Assembly (NCBI RefSeq): GCF_900101755.1
Contig: NZ_FNAE01000006.1
Location: 1 to 64,000, forward strand
Length of the DNA stretch: 64,000 nt
Direction of reading: 5' to 3'
From: Ectopseudomonas alcaliphila
GTDB taxonomy: Bacteria; Pseudomonadota; Gammaproteobacteria; Pseudomonadales; Pseudomonadaceae
Positions 43,074-49,474 of the stretch are shown here, in pieces. The position numbers and the translations under genes are program-made. Each line of letters starts with the position of its first letter. The stretch's first letter is position 1. Under the pieces are notes generated by a model, which made no database searches, had not been told where the DNA came from, and saw nothing but the letters and a program-made list of their open reading frames with translations.

Positions 43074-43475
43074 TGCAGTCTTCCTATCTGGAACGTTGCG
43101 GTCACTGCGTGCCGGATAATCGACGGCTACGCGACCGGGATGGCTAATTGTATACAAAGTTAGTTGCCGTTTGTAAATCGACTTTTCAGCATTTTCTTCT
43201 CTGCGCGCGAACGACAAAAAATTGCCTAGGTGGTCAGCAATGCACGCTGCTTGTGCCGTGGCTGCTGGCTGGCGATGGCGTGGGTGATGAGCCGCTTTGG
43301 TGCGTGCATGGCATCTGCATTGGATTTATTGTGTACAATTTGTGCTTAAAGTGTTTTATATTCGCTCTGCGTGCTATCCTGCGATTGCGTCGGAGCACTG
43401 CGACGAGCCGATTTCAACAGAGTAGAGGAGGTGTGGTGTTCGTAGGGCGCTGATCGCCACGAGCATCCGAGACCC
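43074..43475. other. Divergent control region of puuE and uraH
   Basis: 402 bp without a gene, AT-rich near its centre, holding the operators listed separately. It would contain both promoters; I could not pick -35/-10 pairs with confidence. Confidence 0.55.
43148..43338. promoter_or_regulatory. Two TTGTRYACAA operators and a RutR-type box
   Basis: TTGTATACAA (43148-43157) and TTGTGTACAA (43329-43338) are exact matches. TTGCCTAGGTGGTCAG (43222-43237) matches 11 of 14 RutR-box positions. The first is 75 bp before puuE, the last about 140 bp before uraH. Confidence 0.65.
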
Positions 43476-43829
43476 ATGGGACGTTTGACTACACATGTAC
43501 TGGACGCCGCGCACGGCTGCCCAGGGAGTGACATCAAGGTCGAGCTGTACCGCGTCGAAGGCGCGCAGCTGGAACTGATCAACAGCGTTACCACCAACCA
43601 CGACGGCCGTTGCGATGCGCCGGTGCTGCAAGGTGACGACTACCGCACGGGGGTCTACCAGTTGCATTTCCATGCTGGCGACTACTACCGCGCTCGTGGC
43701 GTGAAACTGCCCGATACGGCATTTCTCGACGTGGTCGTCCTGCGCTTCGGCATCGATGCCGGCCAGGAGCACTACCATGTGCCATTGCTGATTTCTCCCT
43801 ACAGCTACTCCACCTACCGCGGTAGCTGA
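43476..43829 (+). CDS. uraH: 5-Hydroxyisourate hydrolase (transthyretin-like)
   Basis: A 117-residue cytoplasmic enzyme that hydrolyses 5-hydroxyisourate, the PuuD product, to OHCU. It has the N-terminal HVLDAAHGCPG with the active-site His, a central arginine region (TNHDGRCDAPVL) and the diagnostic C-terminal tetrapeptide YRGS. Length is exact for the family. It is transcribed alone on the plus strand, divergent from puuE, and is followed by a good terminator. Confidence 0.95.
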   Translation: MGRLTTHVLDAAHGCPGSDIKVELYRVEGAQLELINSVTTNHDGRCDAPVLQGDDYRTGVYQLHFHAGDYYRARGVKLPDTAFLDVVVLRFGIDAGQEHYHVPLLISPYSYSTYRGS

Positions 43830-43895
43830 GTGACTGGCAGGCCAACAGCCTGCCAGACGAATGCTTGTCACCCTCAGACTCGTTTGAGTCCTTAT

Positions 43896-43921
43896 GCCCG
43901 CTCACACTGCGGGCTTTTTTT
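43896..43921 (+). terminator. Rho-independent terminator of uraH
   Basis: GCCCGC pairs with GCGGGC around a 7-base loop and is followed by seven T, about 65 bp after the uraH stop. Confidence 0.85.
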
Positions 43922-43930
43922 CGTCCGCGT

Positions 43931-44020
43931 GTAGGGTGCGCCGCGCGCACCGGAACCCCACGCGGCACCGTGCAGCGCGTCGAAACTGGTGCGCGCGACC
44001 CGTAGCCCGGATCAAATCCG
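43931..44020. repeat. Two dispersed repeats between uraH and azgA
   Basis: GTAGGGTGCGCCGCGCGCAC (43931-43950) belongs to the GTAGGGTGCGC family, and CGTAGCCCGGATCAAATCCG (44001-44020) to the TAGCCCGGATG family. Both are single arms. Confidence 0.65.
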
Positions 44021-44073
44021 CGGCCGGCGATATGCATGCGAGGCGCGCGTCTGCCTGCGGTTGATGGACCAAA

Positions 44074-44102
44074 CGAAAAGCCCCGGCACAGGGCCGGGGC
44101 TT
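44074..44102 (-). terminator. Rho-independent terminator of the AzgA-type permease gene
   Basis: AAGCCCCGGC pairs with GCCGGGGCTT; on the minus strand the stem is followed by TTTTC. It lies about 25 bp past the permease stop. Confidence 0.82.
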
Positions 44103-44125
44103 CGATCAGCGTGGAGCGTTTGCCG

Positions 44126-45466
44126 TCAAAGGAAGGCGAACTTGGCGATGAAGATCAGGCACAGCACGTACAGGCTCAACGAGACCTTGTCACTCTGGCC
44201 AGTCAGCAGTTTCAGCGTCGCGTAGGTGAGAAAGCCCAGGGCGATGCCGTTGGCGATGGAGAAGGTCAGCGGCATCATCACCACGGTGACGATGGCCGGG
44301 ATGGTGTCGGTATGGTCCTTCCAATCGATGTGCGCCATGCCGCTCATCATCAGCATCGCCACGTAGATCAGCGCACCAGCGGTGGCGTAAGCCGGGATCA
44401 TGCCGGCCAGCGGAGCGAAGAACATCGCGGCGAGGAACAGCATGCCCACGGCTACTGCGGTCAACCCGGTACGGCCACCGGCGGCGACACCCGAGGCGCT
44501 TTCCACGTAGCTGGTCACTGGCGGGCAGCCAACCATGGCGCCCACCACGCTGGAAGTGGAGTCGGCTTTCAGTGCCTTGGACAGGTTGTGGATCTTGCCG
44601 TCTTCATCCACCAGGTTGGCGCGATGGGCCACGCCCATCAGGGTGCCGGCGGTGTCGAACATGTTCACGAAGAGGAAAGCCAGAATCACGCTGATCATCG
44701 CCACGTTGAACGCGCCGGCGATATCCATGGCCAGGAAGGTCGGGGCCAGGCTCGGTGGCATCGACACCAGCCCATTGTATTCCACCAGGCCCAGGGCCCA
44801 GCCCAGCGCAGTGACGCCGAGCATGCTGAACAGAATGGCGCCGAACACGTTGCGGTGGCTGAGCACGGCGATCAGCAGAAAGCATACGGCGGCGAGCAGC
44901 GCAGAAGGATTGCCGAACGAGCCCATGGTCAGCAGGGTCGCCGGGCTGTCGACGACAATGCCGGCGGTCTTCAGGCCGATCAGGCCGAGGAACAGCCCGA
45001 CCCCGGCACCCATGGCGAAGCGCAGGCTCATCGGGATGCTGTTGAGCAGCCACTCGCGGATCTTCGACAGGCTCATGATCATGAACAGCACGCCGGAGAT
45101 GAATACCGCGCCCAGTGCGACCTGCCAGCTGTAGCCCATTTCACCGACCACGGTGTAGGTGAAGAAGGCGTTCAGACCCATGCCCGGTGCCAGACCCACC
45201 GGCCAGTTGGCGTATAGCCCCATCAGGAAGCAGCCCAGGGCTGCGCCGATGCAGGTGGCGACGAAGGCGGCGCCATGATCGATGCCGGCGCCGGCCATGA
45301 TGTTGGGGTTGACGAAGATGATGTAGGCCATGGTGACGAAGGTCGTCAGGCCGGCCAGCAGTTCGGTCTTGATGGTGGTGCGGTGCTCGGTCAGTTTGAA
45401 GAAGCGGTCGAGCAGGCCGCCCCTTGCCAGTTGATTCGCGTGTTGTTCTTGTTTGACGCTTTCCAC
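44126..45466 (-). CDS. AzgA/GhxP-type purine base permease (NCS2 superfamily)
   Basis: A 446-residue inner-membrane transporter with about 12-14 hydrophobic segments. LLDRFFKLTEHRTTIKTELLAGLTTFVTMAYIIFVNP in outline, GLAPGMGLNAFFTYTVV, FLFVNMFDTAGTLMGVA and GGRTGLTAVAVG identify the AzgA group that imports adenine, guanine or hypoxanthine with protons. The nearness of guaD suggests guanine or hypoxanthine. It is transcribed alone, divergent from the GntR regulator, with an exact TTGTRYACAA site and a RutR-type box upstream. Confidence 0.91.
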   Translation of the reverse strand: MESVKQEQHANQLARGGLLDRFFKLTEHRTTIKTELLAGLTTFVTMAYIIFVNPNIMAGAGIDHGAAFVATCIGAALGCFLMGLYANWPVGLAPGMGLNAFFTYTVVGEMGYSWQVALGAVFISGVLFMIMSLSKIREWLLNSIPMSLRFAMGAGVGLFLGLIGLKTAGIVVDSPATLLTMGSFGNPSALLAAVCFLLIAVLSHRNVFGAILFSMLGVTALGWALGLVEYNGLVSMPPSLAPTFLAMDIAGAFNVAMISVILAFLFVNMFDTAGTLMGVAHRANLVDEDGKIHNLSKALKADSTSSVVGAMVGCPPVTSYVESASGVAAGGRTGLTAVAVGMLFLAAMFFAPLAGMIPAYATAGALIYVAMLMMSGMAHIDWKDHTDTIPAIVTVVMMPLTFSIANGIALGFLTYATLKLLTGQSDKVSLSLYVLCLIFIAKFAFL

Positions 45467-45572
45467 AGCGGGTACTCCTCATCTCTCTTGTTGTGTACCG
45501 CCCAGAGCGTTGCGCAAGAACAATGCTCTATGAGGCAGGCGGTGTTTTCGACGGTGCTTCCTGGCTAAGTTG

Positions 45573-45624
45573 TTGACCGAGCGGTCAGGAAGTCACTCAG
45601 GCGCGATTATGCTGTTGTATACAA
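45573..45624. promoter_or_regulatory. RutR-type box and TTGTRYACAA operator before the purine permease
   Basis: TTGACCGAGCGGTCAG (45573-45588) matches 11 of 14 RutR-box positions, and TTGTATACAA (45615-45624) is an exact palindrome. They lie 107-158 bp before the permease start. Confidence 0.65.
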
Positions 45625-45955
45625 AAAATGCAATTAATGTTTTTAATGTTGCATTGATCGCACCAACTGGCTGCGCTGACATGGATGCGTGGAAATTTGG
45701 CGGCAATCCCCTCGCTCTTGAGGGGTAAGTTCTTTTAAAACAAAAAGATATGCCTGCAGTCGGTTGAGATCCCTCTACTGGCTGAGCCCCGATTCGTTCT
45801 TCGCTGAAGGCTCTTAGCCGCTAATGGACTGAAACGGTGGCTGTATATAAGGAAAGAATTTGTTGTTCTGCGCTCAGCTTCAGGCGATGAGGTGCCGATA
45901 GTCAGCTATGACGTCATACAACGAATGGTGTGGTGGCTGTTTGATTTGTGTACAA

Positions 45956-45965
45956 TTGCCCGAAT
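45956..45965. promoter_or_regulatory. TTGTRYACAA operator before the gntR gene
   Basis: TTGTGTACAA, an exact match, about 95 bp before the regulator start. This is compatible with autoregulation. Confidence 0.6.
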
Positions 45966-46059
45966 TTTTTTCTGATGTTTTTTTGCTTGGAGCTTGTCAG
46001 CTACCGGGTAGAACACAGTAGAGTCGCAGTGTCGCCGACTCTCATTGACGCGAGCCAGA

Positions 46060-46827
46060 ATGAACGATCAATTGCAGCCTCTTAAGAAGCAGCCGCGCGT
46101 GGGCAAAAGCAGCCGCAGCGGGACTCAGGACGATGTCGTATATGCCCACATTTTCGATGCCATTCTCGAGCAGCGCCTGGCGCCCGGCACCAAGCTGAGC
46201 GAAGAGGCGTTGGGTGAGATCTTCGGCGTCAGTCGCACCATCATCCGTCGCGCGCTGTCGCGCCTGGCCCACGAGGGCGTGGTGCTGCTGCGCCCTAACC
46301 GTGGGGCTGTGGTCGCCAGCCCGAGCGTCGAAGAAGCAAGGCAGATCTTCTATGCACGTCGCCTGGTCGAACGTGCCATCACCGAACTGGCCGTCGAGCA
46401 CGCGACAGCCGAGCAACTGGCCGAACTGCGCCAGATGGTCAAGGACGAGCAGGACAGCTTCTCCCGCGGTGATCGTGGTGCCGGTATTCGCCTGTCCGGC
46501 GAGTTCCACCTGAAGCTGGCCGAAGCTGCGCGTAATGCGCCGCTGGTGAGCTTTCAGCGCAGCCTGGTGTCGCAGACCTCGCTGATCATCGCCCAGTACG
46601 AAAGTGGCAGCCGCTCGCATTGCTCCTACGACGAACACAACCAGCTGATCGACGCCATCGAGGCGCGCGATTCCGAGCGTGCGGTGCACCTGATGATGCA
46701 TCACATGGATCACATCGACAGCAAGCTGAACCTGGACGAGGAAAGCGCTTCGGACGACCTGCACGCGGTGTTCTCGCACCTGCTGCAGACCAAGAAGAAG
46801 CCGGGCCGCAGCGCTGCCAATCGCTGA
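46060..46827 (+). CDS. GntR-family (FCD) regulator of the purine cluster
   Basis: A 255-residue FadR-subfamily regulator. After a basic N-terminal tail, residues 30-90 form the winged helix-turn-helix (VYAHIFDAILEQRLAPGTKL, then GEIFGVSRTIIRRALSRLAHEG). Residues 100-230 form the all-helical FCD ligand domain (ARRLVERAITELAVEHAT, with His residues HL and HMMHHMDH that could bind a metal). FadR-subfamily proteins of this kind often use TTGT...ACAA palindromes, so I infer that it binds the TTGTRYACAA sites across the cluster. The effector is unknown, urate or allantoin being candidates. I prefer the ATG at 46060 to a TTG five codons earlier. Confidence 0.88.
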   Translation: MNDQLQPLKKQPRVGKSSRSGTQDDVVYAHIFDAILEQRLAPGTKLSEEALGEIFGVSRTIIRRALSRLAHEGVVLLRPNRGAVVASPSVEEARQIFYARRLVERAITELAVEHATAEQLAELRQMVKDEQDSFSRGDRGAGIRLSGEFHLKLAEAARNAPLVSFQRSLVSQTSLIIAQYESGSRSHCSYDEHNQLIDAIEARDSERAVHLMMHHMDHIDSKLNLDEESASDDLHAVFSHLLQTKKKPGRSAANR

Positions 46828-46845
46828 TTTGCTGCGTGTAATGAG

Positions 46846-46877
46846 AAAGCCCCGCTGCGCGAGCATCGGGGCTTTTT
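46846..46877 (+). terminator. Rho-independent terminator of the gntR gene
   Basis: AAAGCCCCG pairs with CGGGGCTTT and continues into TTTTT. It lies about 20 bp after the regulator stop. Confidence 0.85.
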
Positions 46878-46906
46878 CGTTGGCGTGTCTGCGTTGAGGC
46901 GTATTT

Positions 46907-46970
46907 TTGTAGGAGCTGGCTTGCCAGCGATGCGCTAGTGAGTTGATCGCCGGCAAGCCGGCTCCTACAA
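46907..46970. repeat. TTGTAGGAGC-family extragenic palindrome
   Basis: TTGTAGGAGCTGGCTTGCCA at one end and GGCAAGCCGGCTCCTACAA at the other form a long hairpin between the gntR terminator and the guaD stop. Confidence 0.72.
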
Positions 46971-46989
46971 GGCGATCAGGCTGTTCGTT

Positions 46990-48294
46990 TCAATCGCGCT
47001 GGTGCACCGACACGCCCGCGGCGAAGGTCTCTTTCACGGCACGGTCGTCGCCGAGCATGGTCATGGCGAACAGGCGTTCTTCCAGGCTCCTGGCCTGCTG
47101 CATGCGGTAGCTGATCAGCGGTGTGGCGTTGTAGTCCAGCACCAAGAAGTCGGCGTCCTTGCCAGGCAGGAAGTTGCCCAGCTTGTCGTCCAGGTACAAG
47201 GCGTTGGCGCCGCCCAGGGTGGCCAGGTATAGCGACTTGAACGGGTCGAGCTTTTTGCCCTGCAGCTGCATGATCTTGTACGCCTCGTTCAGCGATTGCA
47301 GCTGGCTGAAGCTGGTACCGGCGCCGACATCGGTACCCAGGCCGACACGCACGCCATGCGCTTCCAGCTTGTTCAGGTCGAACAGGCCGCTGCCGAGGAA
47401 CAGGTTGGAGGTGGGGCAGAAGGCGACCGCCGAGCCGGTTTCGGCGAGGCGCTTGCACTCGTCGTCGCACAGGTGCACACCATGGGCGAACACTGCGCGC
47501 GGGCCGATGAGCTTGTGGTGGTCGTAGACGTCCAGGTAACCCTTGCGCTCGGGGAACAGTTCCTTGACCCACTCGATCTCCTTGCGGTTCTCGGACAGGT
47601 GGGTGTGCATGTACAGGTCCGGGTACTCGCCCAGCAGCTTGCCGGCCAGCTCCAGTTGCTCCGGCGTGCTGGTAGGGGCGAAGCGCGGGGTGACCGCGTA
47701 GTGCAGGCGGCCCTTGCCGTGCCAGCGCTCGATCAGTGCCTTGCTCTCGGCGTAGCCGCTTTCCGCCGTGTCGGTCAGGTAGTCCGGGGCGTTGCGGTCC
47801 ATCAGCACCTTGCCGGCGATCATGCGCAGGTTGAGCGCCTCGGCCTGCTCGAAGAAGGCGTCCACCGACTGCGGGTGCACGCTGCCGAACACCAGGGCGG
47901 TGGTGGTGCCGTTGCGCAGCAGTTCCTTGAGGAAGATCGCCGCCACGTCGCTGGCATGGGCCTTGTCTTCGAACTGTCGCTCGGTGGGGAAGGTGTAGGT
48001 ATTGAGCCAGTCCAGCAACTGCTCGCCGTAGGAGGCGATCATGCCGGTCTGCGGGTAGTGGATATGGGTGTCGATAAAGCCGGGGGTTATCAGCGCGTCG
48101 CGGTACTCGGTGATTTCGACGCCGGCCAGCTTCGGCAGCAGCTCGGCAGCCGCGCCGACCTGGGCGACCTGGCCGTTTTCGATCAGCAGGATGCCGTCTT
48201 CGAAGTACTGGTAGGACTGCTCGACACCGACCACGGCCGGGTCGGCGAGGCTGTGCAGGATGGCGGCGCGGTAGGCTTTGATATTGGTGGTCAT
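46990..48294 (-). CDS. guaD: Guanine deaminase
   Basis: A 434-residue amidohydrolase converting guanine to xanthine and ammonia. It has the metal motif FIDTHIHYPQTGM, the family-specific HTHLSENRKEIEWVKELFP, AHGVHLCDDE and GLGTDVGAGTSFS with the metal-binding Asp. Length is normal. It lies downstream of xdhC on the minus strand but is separated by 117 bp containing a repeat, so cotranscription is possible but not certain. It supplies the substrate of xanthine dehydrogenase. Confidence 0.95.
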   Translation of the reverse strand: MTTNIKAYRAAILHSLADPAVVGVEQSYQYFEDGILLIENGQVAQVGAAAELLPKLAGVEITEYRDALITPGFIDTHIHYPQTGMIASYGEQLLDWLNTYTFPTERQFEDKAHASDVAAIFLKELLRNGTTTALVFGSVHPQSVDAFFEQAEALNLRMIAGKVLMDRNAPDYLTDTAESGYAESKALIERWHGKGRLHYAVTPRFAPTSTPEQLELAGKLLGEYPDLYMHTHLSENRKEIEWVKELFPERKGYLDVYDHHKLIGPRAVFAHGVHLCDDECKRLAETGSAVAFCPTSNLFLGSGLFDLNKLEAHGVRVGLGTDVGAGTSFSQLQSLNEAYKIMQLQGKKLDPFKSLYLATLGGANALYLDDKLGNFLPGKDADFLVLDYNATPLISYRMQQARSLEERLFAMTMLGDDRAVKETFAAGVSVHQRD

Positions 48295-48324
48295 CTATAT
48301 ACGTCTCGATTGAGCGGGCAGTGC

Positions 48325-48386
48325 GTAGGGTGCGCTGTGCGCACCACGGGCAATGCGGTGTTATTGGTGCGCGCGGCGCACCCTAC
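48325..48386. repeat. Inverted pair of the GTAGGGTGCGC family
   Basis: GTAGGGTGCGC and its complement GCGCACCCTAC flank about 40 bp between xdhC and guaD. Inside, GTGCGCACCA and TTGGTGCGCGC are further inverted parts. Confidence 0.7.
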
Positions 48387-48411
48387 TGGGCGCGCTGCGA
48401 ATTAGGCAGAG

Positions 48412-49242
48412 TCAGGACCGACGCGAGGCCGGCAGCAGCTTGGCGACGCTGGATTCGCCTTTCTTCACGTCTTGGCCAAAGCTGGCGTTGTAAGTGGCGA
48501 TCACTTCACCGGCGATGGAGACCGCGATCTCCACCGGCAGCTTGCCTTTTACTTCTGCCAGGCCCATGGGGCAGCGCATACGCGCCATCAGGGTTTCTTC
48601 GAGGCCGCGTTCGCGCAGGCGATGCTCGAACTTGACGCGCTTGGTCTTCGAACCGATCAGGCCGTAATAGGCAAAGTCGCCGCGCTTGAGAATCGCCGCG
48701 GTCAGCTCCAGATCGAGCTGGTGGTTGTGGGTCATGACGATGTAGTAGCTGCCGGGCGGCATGTTCTCCACCTCGTCGACCACCTCGTCGCCCACGATCT
48801 TCTCCACGCCGGCGGGGATGTGCTCGGGAAATTCGTTTTCCCGCGAGTCGATCCAGCGCACCTTGCACGGCAGGCTGGCGAGCAACGGCACCAGCGCGCG
48901 GCCGACATGGCCGGCGCCGAACACGGCGATCTGCGCCTGCGCCTGGCCCATCGGCTCGAACAGCAGCACGGTGGCGCCGCCACAGCACTGGCCGAGGCTG
49001 GCGCCAAGGGAGAAGCGCTCCAGGTGGGTGTCCTGGCTACGGCTGGCGATCATCTCGCGGGCCAGTTGCATGGCCTTGTATTCCAGGTGGCCGCCGCCGA
49101 TGGTCTCGAAGATGCGATCGGCGGTGACCACCATCTTCGAGCCGGCATTGCGCGGCGTCGAGCCGCGTTCTTCGATGATGGTCACCAGAACGCAGGCTTC
49201 ACCTTTTTGCTGCAGCTCGGCGAGAGCGCTGATCCAGCTCAT
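48412..49242 (-). CDS. xdhC: Xanthine dehydrogenase accessory protein XdhC
   Basis: A 276-residue cytoplasmic chaperone that binds molybdenum cofactor and inserts it into xanthine dehydrogenase. The N-terminal XdhC/CoxI domain has LVTIIEERGSTPRNAGSKM and the GGGHLEYKAM and SLGQCCGGATV motifs. A C-terminal Rossmann domain follows (IAVFGAGHVGRALVPLLA). Its ATG overlaps the stop of a 43-codon reading frame. It is downstream of xdhAB in the same direction. Confidence 0.93.
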   Translation of the reverse strand: MSWISALAELQQKGEACVLVTIIEERGSTPRNAGSKMVVTADRIFETIGGGHLEYKAMQLAREMIASRSQDTHLERFSLGASLGQCCGGATVLLFEPMGQAQAQIAVFGAGHVGRALVPLLASLPCKVRWIDSRENEFPEHIPAGVEKIVGDEVVDEVENMPPGSYYIVMTHNHQLDLELTAAILKRGDFAYYGLIGSKTKRVKFEHRLRERGLEETLMARMRCPMGLAEVKGKLPVEIAVSIAGEVIATYNASFGQDVKKGESSVAKLLPASRRS

Positions 49243-49370
49243 TTGCTCAGCCTCCAGGAAGGCGTGGTCTGTCCCGGGCGCGGCAGGCGCCAGTTGCTCG
49301 GCGACGGGTCGAGAATCGGCACCGGTGCCGGGCGAGCGGGTGGATTATTCGGTTCGGTGTGTTTTGTCAT
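49239..49370 (-). CDS. Possible small protein coupled to xdhC
   Basis: A 43-codon frame starting MTKHTEPNNPPARP and ending PSWRLSK. It lies between xdhB and xdhC on the operon strand, and its stop overlaps the xdhC ATG (ATGA), the layout of a coupled gene. The protein is proline-rich, has no signal or membrane segment, and belongs to no family I know. A second ATG seven codons upstream is possible. The ribosome site is weak, and a TTGTACAC sequence resembling the cluster operator lies right at its start. It may be only a leader peptide or chance. Confidence 0.4.
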   Translation of the reverse strand: MTKHTEPNNPPARPAPVPILDPSPSNWRLPRPGQTTPSWRLSK

Positions 49371-49404
49371 TGTTGTACACCCATTAATCATTCGTTCGCA
49401 GTCT

Positions 49405-49452
49405 GTGGGAGGCGCTTCAGCGGCGACAGTCGCGGCTATAGCCCCTCCCACG
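49405..49452. repeat. GTGGGAGGC-family extragenic palindrome
   Basis: GTGGGAGGCGCTTCAGC and GGCTATAGCCCCTCCCAC form an imperfect hairpin between xdhB and the small frame, interrupting the xdh operon. It is nearly the same as the copy at 24331-24377. Confidence 0.7.
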
Positions 49453-49474
49453 GCAGCCTGAGGCTGTATCGGCG

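Larger units (their letters stand above)
45467..46059. other. Divergent control region of the purine permease and GntR genes
   Basis: 593 bp without a gene, with AT-rich patches around 45620 and 45730-45970. It contains the operators at 45573-45624 and 45956-45965, plus a weak copy TTGTGTACCG at 45490-45499. No riboswitch-like conserved core was recognised in the permease leader. Confidence 0.55.

Noticed and set aside
45467..45614. Possible purine riboswitch in the leader of the AzgA-type permease
   Set aside because: No conserved junction or paired loops typical of purine riboswitches could be recognised; operators explain control better.
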